64,000 nt of DNA, taken from NCBI GenBank assembly GCA_032622095.1, contig CP136063.1, forward strand, positions 184,059,956-184,123,955, read 5' to 3'. The notes under the pieces were generated by a model that did not search any database, was not told where the DNA came from, and saw only the letters and a list, made by a program, of their open reading frames with translations. Position 1 is the first letter of the stretch, and every line of letters starts with the position of its first letter. The stretch comes from Siphonodentalium dalli (Eukaryota > Mollusca > Scaphopoda > Gadilida > Siphonodentaliidae). This document shows, in pieces, positions 18,944 through 30,193 of the stretch. A program made the position numbers and the translations under genes.

Positions 18944-19318
18944 CTCCAGCCGCGAAACTATAACAACGTCGTAGATTCCTGTATAAAATGGCTAAACAGA
19001 AGTACCGGATCCATGTCGTCATTTAATGATCCAACCAATTGCTTTCTATAAACAAAAAGTGTGAGGTACTTGTAAAAATAATATTTTAATCATATAAAAT
19101 ACGACATAACAAATACATCAAATACAACAACGAATCAAAGACATGTTGGCGATGAATTAGGTAACTCACAGAAAGCTGTAAGAGAAAATAAAATATCAAT
19201 ATAGTTTTAAAAGAACTACTCAAACCAGAGGTCCATGGAGCTGAGGATATTTTACAGTGTAGAGGCCGTTCCACAGTGTACTTGTCGCGCGTATTATGTG
19301 ACGACGATGTCTACGGCG

Positions 19319-19733
19319 GTTCATACACTGGCAAGTTTGCACGGTTTTGTTTGCAGGCATTTTGTCGTAGAAAATGATATGGTGCCATAATATGAGCGGA
19401 AACAAGCACATAAAATGCATCTGTGTCACAGCCAACTACGTGCGAAGTAAAATCTCTGTAGTTCCACTAGTAACGATGCCACCGGAATTTGCCTGTAATT
19501 TTCATGCAATTATCTCGCAAGAATAAATAATGCAGGTATTTGCAGGCAAATTCCAGTAGCACTATTACAAGTGGAACTACATAAATGTTACTTCTCATGT
19601 CTTTCGCTTTGGTAAAGATGCATGATAAAGATGCATGTTATGTGCACGTTTCCGTTGATATTCTGGCACCATGTGGTTTTCTATGACGAAATGCCCGCAA
19701 AAACATACCGTGCAAACTTGCCAGCGTATGAAC
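19319..19733. repeat. Foldback (MITE-like) element
   Basis: The arm at 19319-19503 reappears, diverged, as reverse complement at about 19544-19733. Paired blocks include CTGGCAAGTTTGCACGGT with its complement, GGTGCCA/TGGCACC, GGAATTTGCCTG/CAGGCAAATTCC and GTAGTTCCACT/AGTGGAACTAC. The centre is at about 19523. A further partial copy of the outer arm lies at about 20122-20178. The mirrored short open frames on the two arms are by-products of the symmetry. Confidence 0.75.
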
Positions 19734-20269
19734 GTACCCTTACTCGTCTATTTTCGTTTCGACTCTGGGTTTTTGTTTGTTATTCGCGTATTTTGTGGAA
19801 ATGACTGCTTGGTTCAGCGATCGATGCACAATCACAGTCCTAAACTGATCTGCTTCGGGTGCATGTCTTCGTTTTTTATATCGTCATTGTTGAAGTCGGA
19901 ATTAACCGAACAACCGCAGTCGTGTCGCGCGGTTGCACAACGCCATATTAGGAGAACGATGTAATTATGCGACAACATTTTCTGAGAATTTTGCAATTCG
20001 TTGCGTCGTACGTCGTCTGCAAACACTGGTTCATTGCCCATTGTGTGTTCTGATTAGCCGAATCGCGCGGCATGACTGGAAGGACTTTAATTAGCTACAT
20101 TACTTGCACGTAAGGTATGTTCATAAACTGGCAAGTTTGCACGATTTTTTGCAGTCATTTTCTCATAGCAAACCGTATTTGTTTCTGATATTGTCCGCCA
20201 GACATTTTCTTGCTGATGGCCCATATGAACGCACCATATTGGTAATCATATTAGCATACATGTATTTAA

Positions 20270-20512
20270 CCCCTTGAGTGCCAGGGGCCGATCTCATCGG
20301 CCCTAAACCTACAATATAAGTATGTTAAAGAATAAAAGAATAAATTATTAAAATTGTTAAAAATTGTAAAAAACAAAAAAATAAAAATAATTGTTAGGCC
20401 AATGCATTCTCTTATATATGCGAGGCGACCTATGGTCGACTCGCATATATAAGAGAATGCATTGGCACAGGGTATATGGGTTGATATAAAAATCGACCTG
20501 GCACTCAAAGGG
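20270..20512. mobile_element. piggyBac-like MITE (243 bp, TTAA target sites)
   Basis: Terminal inverted repeats of 16 bp (CCCCTTGAGTGCCAGG at the left; CCCTTTGAGTGCCAGG as reverse complement at the right; one mismatch) are flanked on both sides by TTAA (20266-20269 and 20513-20516). CCC at the tips plus TTAA duplication is the piggyBac signature. Inside, 20399-20424 and 20440-20465 form a perfect 26-bp stem, extended by a further 5 bp (CGACC/GGTCG) to a TAT loop. A second small hairpin (GGCCGAT/ATCGGCC) lies just inside the left terminus. There is no transposase: it is non-autonomous. Confidence 0.85.
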
Positions 20513-21060
20513 TTAAAAAAAGAAAGAACATAAACGTTCTTTAAGTTATTGCGACTAGCCTCACATCACAGGAGTTTGTCAGAATGATAATAAATAATAA
20601 TAATAATAACTAGAAATTTTAAACTTCCAATTGGAAGTTTGATACTTCCATATGCATATTACCATCCTCATCTTTAACACTCTACCCACCCCTATCCAAT
20701 CCATACCCCACTTCATGACCCTAATCTGCTCCATAAACACATCATGAACCGTAGTCAACAGATAACAGTATCCATAAGACTAACCACAACCCCTTCCTTA
20801 ACCCTTACCCAATCAATATCCATAAGCATAATCATATCTATAATCATATTCTGAATCCGTACTTTAACCCTTTAGATAACTCGAATCATACATGCATGCC
20901 TAACTAAAACAAAAAACACGGTCAGTTTTAATGTTTACTCTATCCCAAAACTCTAACCTATTTATAACCATAAACTATAACCAAACAGAACTCTTATCTA
21001 CATAGAATATATTCTGCACTATAATCTCATAGATCCTGCGTCCGTTAGCATTTGAGGGTT
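20513..21060. other. Non-coding, G-poor stretch
   Basis: A 20-bp perfect palindrome (AAACTTCCAATTGGAAGTTT) occupies 20621-20640, after an AAT microsatellite at about 20589-20610. From about 20650 to 21010 the plus strand is strikingly poor in G and rich in CC/CCC words (CCTTAACCC, CATACCCC), a strong local strand skew with no coding frame. Confidence 0.5.
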
Positions 21061-21240
21061 TGGCATTAAATAAGACAGTCAATGACTGAGGTGGCTCACC
21101 TGACTGATAAGACTGACCCCGGAGACCACAACAGTCAGAACTTGTCATAATCATTTTTTAAAAAGTAGTTGAAAACAAAACATGTGGCTAGAAAGGATTC
21201 ATGTATGTAGATCCGTGACCAACAGTACACTACTGATCAC
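21061..21240. repeat. Dispersed repeat R (copy 1 of 3)
   Basis: Shares AGACAGTCAATGACTG, GGTGGCTCACC, AAGACTG, CAGTCAGAACTTGTCA-like and AAGTAGTTNNAAACA words, in the same order and orientation, with 28715-28990 and 36978-37200. The copies are diverged. The family is not identified. Confidence 0.6.
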
Positions 21241-24200
21241 CCACCGCCTCCAGCTCATAACAGGTCATTGTCCTGTGATCATATTTTGCAAACTCAACCC
21301 TATTAAGTTGAATTAGCTTTGTTCTTGAGAATTGGAAACGATAATAACAGATTAAAGTCCAGTGGGCTACAATGATCTTGGTGAACCTTGGACATACTCA
21401 AAAATTGGAGTATAAAAGAAAAGCATGTTGATACAAATATTTTTTAGTGACTGAATAATATCATTTGACAAACCAAGAATGCTAGGTCTGATCATGGTAA
21501 AATAAACCAACACAGGTAGATTTTGAACATATATGTATTTATGATAATCATATTATGAATATGAAGACAGCCAGGAACATATGTCGCCACCCCCTGTGAA
21601 CCGGTACTGTACATCGAGGTAGTAGTGGTTAAGCTCCTGGTCACAGGGCACAGTTTGGTTAGCAAAATGTAAGAAAATGCCACAAAGAGATGAAAGATTA
21701 TAATATGTTTAATTTCGATTTATTCGTCCGATTGTTGATAGAGGGAAAATAAGTCTCATTTTATCAGTCTATGAGACTTATCTCTGTGTAAAAATATAGA
21801 TGGTCATCTGTGGTAATTGCATGAAATTCCCAAAAGGAATAACTCACCCGTTATGTCTGTTCTCCTTATATGACCAATGAAAATTCGTCATATCTTCTGC
21901 TATCGTCTAAATGCTATACCGGTGTGATTGGGGTATCCGGCTAATGCATTTACATAGTACCACAACCACTGCGACATCGCTGTACATGACCATATCACAT
22001 GGGGTGGTCACAACGACAAACTCTATGCAAACAAGTTTTCGTTTTAAACTTGTTTAAATATATAACCGTTTAACATATATAACCGTTTGTTGGTGGCATA
22101 AAGTAACCACAGTGATATTACAAATTCAGTGATAAATAAAAGCTCATAATTACAATTGAAATTCACAAGGAAAACAGATATTGATCGTACACAGAATTTG
22201 AACATTAAACCACCAAGAATGGTTGTAAAATTCACACAGCCTTCTTTAATAGTAAGTACCGCAACTCATACAATGACTATTTTCATATCACGATCACGCA
22301 TTCTACAATACCACAAGTTGGATTGATTATTTTCCACACTGGGTACATATCATGTGGTAAACCATTAATCTTACTTGTGGTATATATTTGATATACAGAA
22401 ATCATACATGTCTATTCTATACAACTTACCAGTACAGTTTCAGATAGTAGTTATCCAAACCATGAAAGTGAGAGTTTATAAGATTACATTAGAGATGTAA
22501 CAATAGGTTCCTAGCTGTGTTGACACTGTGAATACCATAAGAGAAGAAAATCACCAACCTGAATGTGCATTTATAATTCCAAATAGGACCGAGTATTAGA
22601 AAATGTATAGTGATGTTTAATGATGATGGAATTTCCTATTGAAACACCTAAGCTATTTGGAAACCAGTCTCGTTGAAACAAGACAAACATTTCATTTCAA
22701 TCAAGGAATGGTACCATTGAAATGACTGACAGAGACTCAGCTTATCGAATAATGTGTTGCTTCGTGCAACCGATAGCTTCATGCAAAACCAATAAATATC
22801 AAAACCTTTTCACTTTCACATAAGCCACATCCGCATTGTTTTACTGAGGTCGCACCTAGTTACTGCAAACCATGTACTAAATCACATGTGCGGGTTCAAA
22901 AACCAGCAAATATCATGATTTGAGAATGATATTATGAACAGCAGATATGGGCTTTCTCACAAATCTATTAAACAGCGAACAGTGCATTTGGAAAGATGAA
23001 TAATTATGAGCCGTTGTTCCCCAGTTTATCCATGATAATGATTTAAGCACCAGGGCATACAGACATAGTATTGACTGCAATGAAATATTTGTGTAGCTTC
23101 TAAAAGACTGTTAAAAACTAATTGTCAAGTAGTAAAAAACATTATATGGACATGACTACATACATGAATATGAAACATATATAATGATATAACCATTCCA
23201 TGAAATATGACTACTACTAAATCCATTCGCCAACAAAGCATGTTCCTTGAATATTGAATTTGATAGTTGTCTGGAAAACTGAGAATCTTGTCCATGATAT
23301 CCTCTGCTCCATCCACAACCACTGTAAACACTCCTCAAAATATACCTGTAACAAATTCAAGATTCATAGTTCATCAGTTATGTATATAAAATACTTTACA
23401 TCTACATATAGGGGAGCAACATAACTATAGCAAATATCATTTGAAAGACCGCTCCAAAGATTAGAAATTATGCCTACTGTTCATCATCTTGATACTATAA
23501 CGCTGAATTAACAGTAGGAATAATCAGATAGGCTGAGGATCACAATAGCGAAGTTCAGTGTAATGCCAACATTTTTCACAATTCCGTGAACTCACATCCT
23601 GATCATTGCTAAATTGAGGAAATTGATAGTCACCTCTGAACTTGTCCTACCAATGACTGAATGAGAATATATCTTTTGTACAAAACAGCCCCATATAGAA
23701 TAATAATTGTATGCTTGTATAACTGAATAACAGAATCCATTTTGCACACAATGGGTTAGATAGGAATTCATGGTTTCAAAGCAAATAAATAATTCTACAA
23801 CATGTCAACATACCACAATTTCATGTATACCACTATTTGAGGACAGCCCTAATGATACTATGTTTCAATGATATCTAATAACCCATGGTGTATTGGTTGG
23901 TGCTTGTATATACTTAGAGACCAAGAAACAAGAGGTACGCATTTGCGATGCTGTGGTCGAGTTGTTGCATTAAACATTAATTAACCTTGGTGGACATATT
24001 ATTAATGTCTACTGGGCACAGGGAATGGGAGATATGTGTAGGAGCAACAGTAATGAATTGAATCTCATGACTACATAAATGATGCCATACATTGTATGTC
24101 TTAATCAGGTCTGTGATGAGTGAACAAGTAATGTTCTAATAGGGCATAATTCAATAGATATCTTAATTGCATTCGATGACTGAACATACACTGGTAAATA

Positions 24201-24829
24201 TTTAACAGATCATACACACCACAATTAATATGACGGAGTTATTGGGACCATAATTTTGGAAATGAAAACATCATTGAAACTGTTGCTCAACTTGAAGAGG
24301 GTCCTTAAAGGTGCATTATCTGAATTAACGTTCCTAAATTATCATTTCTTTGGCTTGGGGTGGGTAAAAAAATATTGGATTCGAGTCGAGGAACCCATCG
24401 ATCAAGGCTCCGTTGTCGATTTTTGAAGTCTGTAATTTCTCGAGATGTGCAATCATTTGTGGCACAGAAAAACGTCGTCAACCGGATGGTATCAGACAAA
24501 ATTGCGGACGAAGATAGATAACTCTAAAATCAAGTGGTAGTACGACCAAATTTTGTGATACTCGAGTGATAATACTGCCCCATTTCGTTGAACAAAATGT
24601 TGATAAATAACACATTTTGGGAAATTTGATACCATAGTTGACAGCGGTTAGCATTATGTTGTTGCAATTAATCGATTCTTATAACTAAAGGATATTTTGA
24701 AGAATGTTGTTGTTGTTGTTGTTGTACATTGATGATATTGGGACCATCTGATCGGATTGAATACCTTTAAGGACAGTGACGCAAAGAGCAAAATTCAAGG
24801 TGGGTGCCAGCGTCAATTATATTCAAAGG
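21241..24829. other. AT-rich non-coding stretch, possibly intronic
   Basis: About 3.6 kb with no long ORF, no tandem repeat and no recognised element. If the minus-strand exon candidates at 25.4-27.8 kb are real, this lies downstream in the same gene and could be intron, but I found no further Gly-X-Y exon in it. A GTT microsatellite occurs just beyond 24700. Confidence 0.4.
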
Positions 24830-25075
24830 AAATTGTTCAAATTAAATAGCACCCATCTAGAGGTGATCCTAAAAATGTCTATTAAAACTTTCAAACAAAT
24901 TGTTTTCCAATAAGACTGGAGCGCGTAATAGTACCAATGGATTAATATGTGAATCCCAAAATGGCCACTGGCAGACAGTTGTTTAAGGAAAGGAGACATG
25001 GAATTTGGTGTTGATCGGTAAAGGATGTGACCTGTAGGGTGTGCCAAATGATTCAGTCATCAAAGAGTAAAATCT
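24830..25075. repeat. Dispersed repeat S (copy also at 37.5-37.9 kb)
   Basis: Words such as CCCATCTAGAGGTGATCCTAA, CAAAATGGCCACTGGCAG and CTGTAGGGTGTGCCAAATGATTCAG recur in the same order at about 37550-37935. Gene-free. Confidence 0.6.
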
Positions 25076-25389
25076 ATATTTACACTAAGTCCTATTACTC
25101 AACATGGGCCGTAACTCGGGAAAAAATCAATGTAGGAAACCTGCTGCTTGTAAATACTTTTCCCCCCATGTTGATTCATCAATATCTGAAAATATTTAAA
25201 ATCCGACAGATGGTGACTAAGATGTAAAGCTTCAAAGTTGTTATGGATGGACGGACAGACAGAGCCAATTTCTGTATCCCCAGCTAAACTTTGTTTGTGG
25301 GGGATAATGAATTGGTAATAGGAAGCTGAATATTACAACTGGCTCGAACGAAGTGAAATAAAATGCAAAACAGTAATCTTTGTACTCAC

Positions 25390-25431
25390 CTTTGACATTT
25401 CCTCTGGGCCCCGATTTTCCATGGCACCAAT
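25390..25431 (-). CDS. Candidate exon c: short Gly-X-Y (collagen-like) exon
   Basis: On the minus strand TTTCTTCAG precedes and GTGAGT follows a 42-bp open segment; both match splice consensus. In the phase dictated by the upstream exon it reads W-C-H-G-K-S-G-P-R-G-N-V-K-G, three Gly-X-Y triplets. The last glycine is completed across the next intron, as is common for collagen exons. Exon length is a multiple of 3, so phase is preserved. The next exon was not found, so the gene is incomplete in what I can read. A chance assembly of splice-like sites is the main alternative. Confidence 0.4.
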
Positions 25432-26993
25432 CTGAAGAAATAATCATGATTGTAAGCACCAAAATGAAGCTCGTTTATGTATTCATTGACTACTTTTTGA
25501 GCCATGTTTCTGTTGGTACTGTGCCTCGAAGTTGGTGTGATGTCAATTTCATCGGTATTACTGAAATTAAAAGGTATAACAGGCTTGTTAGTAATGAGAA
25601 GTAAATCTCAATTATGTTTTTGAAATGTCTGTGATAATGCCCTTCATAATTCTCCAATTGTAATTTAATTTTCTGTGTGAATACATGTGCAATTTTATTA
25701 TGTTTATGCAAGTTAATTATGTTTCAGCATAATTCAATTGTGCTCTAGCACCCTCCAACTGCGGTGATTCAACGCAGTTTAATTATATTTCAGCTCAATT
25801 GTAAATAAATTTTCATGATGGCAGGAAGCTGATTATATCAAATGAGTCAAAGTGCAAATTCATGATATAATTATGTTCTGCATATTCATTGTGTCAGTAA
25901 TTAAGTTTTAGGTACCTACAATACAAATTGTAAGAGAAGTTAATATTCAGTTAAGGCACCCAAATGTAAATTTTCTCAAACTGTCCTGTCCAGAAAGGGT
26001 CAATAACTCTAAAATAAAAAAAAATCTGCACAGACTATGTGGCATTAATAATGTCTTGAACTTTTATGTAAACAGGATATAAACTAAAGGGGGCGTTTAT
26101 TTCACATTTAAGGTACCCAAATCCGGACAGACGGAAAGATAGAGAAATGGAAATATGGCAAAGATCATTTCTATAGTCCCTCGAACTTTGAAGAAGTTGG
26201 GGGGACAATGAGATGAACAAGTGCAACGCCAAGTGTGGCATATGCCCTTGATGCTCATTTTAGGGAGTGGAAATTATAAATATTTGCATGGATAGAAACT
26301 TTCCTAAATACATAAAATTGTATGTGAATCATTTCCCTCTAAACTGGGCTACCAACACACTAAAGCAGAACCAAATTCAATGATTCATTCACATGTTTAC
26401 AAGCTTAATGTTGAAACAGACACAAAATTAAGAAATTCCAATGTCAAACAAGGGCTTAAATCTGGTGAAAATGACTGGACGCAACCTGTAGTAAGTCGTT
26501 ATCCATTCCCTCTAGCTACACAATTACCACAACAAAGCACAACAGAATCCGATTATAGTTGACCAACTTAAAAGGTTAAATGTTCTTCGTACAAAAATCC
26601 AAGAATGTCAAAATCAAACAAGGTTAAAAATCTATGGAAGAAACACGTAGTCTGTGAGTATCCTTTCACTCAACATGTGCTATCACCATTCCAAAGGACA
26701 ACAAAATCCGACAATTGAAGCTAGAGTTACAAAGTAATATGTTCAGAAGGACATAGAGATGACGGAGCCTTTGACGAAATGTCAAAACCCATAACCTGCG
26801 GCCGAGAAAAGTGGATCTAATATAGAAACAAAGTACATGTACCAGTATTATTAGGTCAGCATGACCAGGCATGACTGGAAATGTGAAACTATGATGAATT
26901 TTGTGAAGGTTTACAGGTTTCAAAAAACTTTTAGTGTATCACTGATGACACTTTGAAAATTTAATAAGTTATTTGCACATAAGTTTAACTAAC

Positions 26994-27087
26994 CTGCCAA
27001 TTGAGAACACACTGGACAGCATTTGCCATTGATGACAAAGAGCCTCAGATCATAAGTTGATAAGATGATGGAACGGCTGTGATTTGT
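26994..27087 (-). CDS. Candidate exon b: end of a von Willebrand type C-like module
   Basis: Open segment on the minus strand ending at a GTTAGT donor. Read in the frame set by its acceptor (GATCTCAAG, phase 0), it ends Y-D-L-R-L-F-V-I-N-G-K-C-C-P-V-C-S-Q-L-A. G-x-C-C-P-x-C is the signature closing a VWC module, as found in N-propeptides of fibrillar collagens and in chordin-like proteins. The single base left over at the donor fits exactly the two bases at the start of exon c. A stop codon just upstream in this frame confirms that the reading must begin at an internal acceptor; 27076 is an alternative end. The module would lack one usual cysteine. Confidence 0.42.
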
Positions 27088-27771
27088 CTTGAGATCAGTT
27101 CAACCAGTCTTATATTATGTCCTGAATATTTTTTCCATCAAAACTGTAACGCTGCAAAAAAAAGACATAAAATACCAGTTTATCTTTTATATTTTAACAA
27201 GTGGACCGCACTGCAAAACCGGTAGCTTATAGGCAAGGTGTATTAATTCGCCATGCTAGCTCAATTTAGAAGATATCTATGTGGTTTCACATGTGGTTAT
27301 CCTTAGTTTTGATGCTGATAGATTGAAATTAAAAAATGTCAAAATTTCAAAAAGGTCCATGACTGCTAAAATCAATAGAGGAAAGCTGTATGTGTACATG
27401 TCTACTCCCCTCTTCTGTTTAAAGAGAACCTGTATCTGATAACGCATACATCAGGCAAACTTTTCATGTTAACAGTAACTGGAATAATGGAGGGATGTGT
27501 GGACAGATAGACGAAGCGATATATCCCAAATGTGTCTCATGATGTTTAAAACATAAGTATGGATGACAGGGTTTGGCTCTGTGTAATTAAGGCTTTAAAA
27601 CAACATACTGGTATTAAATTTGATTGTTAACATATTGTACGTTATTGTATTTAGGCAACCAGGTAATGAGCCGACAAAGACGTTTAACAAATGAATAAAT
27701 GGGAATCATTTAACCATTGATCAGTGAGTGTCTAGTTACCATATCAATTGACAAGTAATGAGATGACTTAC

Positions 27772-27830
27772 CATTTTGTTCCGACAAGAAAGCCATCTGC
27801 ATGTCAGTCTCTCGTTGAGGAATGCCTTGT
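27772..27830 (-). CDS. Candidate exon a: first half of the same VWC-like module
   Basis: A 59-bp open segment on the minus strand between a TTCTGAAG acceptor-like site and a strong GTAAGT donor (AAATG before it). In the phase-0 frame that fits exon b it reads N-E-R-L-T-C-R-W-L-S-C-R-N-K-M. The L-x-C-x4-C spacing is the usual middle of a VWC module. Upstream exons (signal peptide) were not found in the window. Support comes from the three exons sharing strand, order, phase and topic; each alone would be weak. Confidence 0.35.
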
Positions 27831-28628
27831 CTTCAGAATTAGACCAAGAACATCAGTAAGGGTGTACATAAAAGTGGATTCTTTTGGAGAGTTGCATGAA
27901 GTTCTTGCACATAGGTTGTAGTTCCCCAGGTTTCTTCAATAACATGAATTTTCACACACAACACATAAAATAATCAAGAGGTCAATTATAACACAATTAT
28001 AACACAAAGTAGTTTTAAAATTGAAAAGTATGGAGCGTGATGTGATTTGAGATCTAGCAGCATCCCAGACACAATATATATTTTTCAAGAGGCTACAAAT
28101 GCCTATAGTTTGATATGCACAAGATTAGTTGATTTATAAAATATAAGCAAGTACTTGAATATACAATAGTAAAATTTGGACAAAGTGATGAATTTGATTA
28201 TTCAGGATATTGGTGACAAAACAACATAAATTAAACTCATTCACAAATAACAAATAATAGTTAATCCTCACGGTGATGTGGTATTCTAAAAGAATTAGAT
28301 TTCACATTCTAATAGCATTAACAATTCTGCTTGACCATGGGGAAAATAATAAAATAATCAAGTGCCAAGAAGTTGTCTCTAATTCTCTCACAAATCAGGG
28401 GAGATATTGAGAAAAACCCTTGGAATAAATGAGAAGAGCAATCGATTAAAGTTTTAGAAAAAGTGCCTATATTTTAGATATAAATAATTATCTAAAAGAA
28501 ATATACTGACCACAAAAGCCAGGTATAATGGACCTTTGAATAACAAGAAATGATGCATTGAAATCAAAATCCATAGTTGAAATTCTACACAGATTAAATG
28601 AAAATCAATAATCCTAAAATTTCAAATA

Positions 28629-28990
28629 ACTATAAACAAGAGCATCGCCTGGGCGTGGCAAACTACGCCTGTGGTAATTTCAACAACGGATCATAACTCA
28701 GGAGAAAATTGGCAGGCGGAACTCAAATTCGAACTTGACCATATTTTGGGATAGTAAACTCAAACATAAAAAATGTCATTCTATTCAATTCAGACTTAAT
28801 AAAGTTATCATCCAGAAACGAAAATTAAGTGCAAATTATTCTAACAAGACAGTCAATGACTGTGTGGTCGCTCACCAGACTGTAAAGATGGAGAAGACTG
28901 GGACTGACAAGTCAGTACTTGTCAAATCACTCTAAAACAAGTAGTTCTAAACAGGTACACAAGTAGAGGTCATCGTTGAATGGTGGAATG
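28629..28990. repeat. Dispersed repeat R (copy 2 of 3) with a mollusc-style repeat head
   Basis: Begins ACAAGAGCATCGCCTGGGCG and includes GGATCATAACTCAGG, wording common in dispersed repeats of bivalve and gastropod genomes (recalled, not searched). From about 28810 (ATCATCCAGAAAC) it aligns in order with the copies at 21.1 kb and 37.0 kb. Confidence 0.55.
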
Positions 28991-30193
28991 GAATATGGGG
29001 GGGGGGGGGTGTCTAGCTTGAAATTTCTATCTCTACACCCTCCCCCAATAGATCATTGCCCATTACCTCCCAACTGGACCAAACTAACTTACAACTGGTA
29101 CTTCAAGATATCCAATTGTTGGTAATTAATCAATACCTTACTGCTAATACCGGTATAAACGAAAATTGTTATTTTTTTTAAAATGGGCGTATAAAAAACA
29201 CATATTAAAATCAAATTACACATAGTCAATTTACAACTCTCCACGCATGAATTTGCAAAACAGTGGTTGGTGGGAGGAGGTCGTCACTGTTCTATATAAT
29301 GGAAATATTAAACCACATTTAGACAAATACAATTTGAATTACTAACATAAATGTGGTGTAGATTTGTTGGAATTAGCTTTTCTTAAATAGATGTTCTTTG
29401 GCAGTCAGTGATAAAATTATTTGATCTTCAGAAAATATCACTACAAAACAAAAAGGAAGAAGTAACACATTTTAGTCAAGGAAAGTGTTCTTCCTCTAGG
29501 TCGGTTCCTTGTGTGCAGAAGCCATCCCCCCCCCCAAACCCCACCCCACCATTGATACATGTAGCTATGCCCAGATTACAAAGAGCCCACACTCCCAAAA
29601 GGCCTAATTACAAAGAGCCCACATTTCCAAAAGGCGGTGCATTGTATTGTAACCCAGCATCACAATTCTTTGTAATATAACTCAAGCCATCCATTGATGC
29701 CACAATAGCAAGCGCCGCAACCTACTATTGTTCAAGGGTTTGATGATGGATGGTGGCTCTCAAGTTACAATGAGCTTTTTGTGCCTACAACTGTCTCCTT
29801 GTTAAAACAGAGGCTGATCACAATAATTGTTTTTTTCCCTATATCTGTCATGTTAAACCATAGGCTGTTCAGATGGATTTCCCCCTATACCAGTCACGTT
29901 AAAACATAGGCTGGTTGACATGCAGCTCCGGTTTGTACCACTAAAATAATTTTGGTTCAGTTCATTAAAACAAATTCCCCTCATCTTGAATCCGGGCTTG
30001 GGACCGGCAGACTTATGTCAGGCAGACTTAGAATTTTTTTATACATGTACATGATTAAGAAGAAACTGATCATTGTTTTCATAATGTTTAAATGTTGATT
30101 CAGCTAACAAATCTTCAAAAACTAAATTAGTTATTCAATAAATAATACATACAACTATACATTCTGAATGTGCAACACCTACTACATACACTT
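28991..30193. other. Non-coding stretch left (3') of the Helentron ORF
   Basis: A run of ten G lies at about 29000. A 32-bp unit (ATTACAAAGAGCCCACACTC-type) is tandemly doubled at about 29573-29636. A unit of about 50 bp containing GTTAAAACATAGGCTG is present three times at about 29797-29920. As this lies just past the stop codon of the Helentron ORF, part of it is probably the element's 3' terminal region, but I could not fix an end. Confidence 0.45.

Larger units (their letters stand above)
25432..28628. other. Sequence between and around the exon candidates
   Basis: Apart from the three small exon candidates listed separately, this AT-rich segment holds no ORF of note, no tandem repeat and no recognised element. 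An intron-rich host gene on the minus strand would explain it. Confidence 0.35.

Noticed and set aside
18756-19022. 88-aa ORF in the flanking duplication
   Set aside because: The frame is not preserved in the other copy of the duplication, so selection for protein is unlikely.
21591-21665. Possible tRNA-derived SINE or short exon (minus strand; GGTTCACAG box-like word)
   Set aside because: No convincing A box, no tRNA fold and no second copy in the window.
23156-23338. Possible additional Gly-X-Y exon of the collagen-like gene
   Set aside because: Glycines are not in a consistent three-residue period and the phase does not fit the upstream exon.
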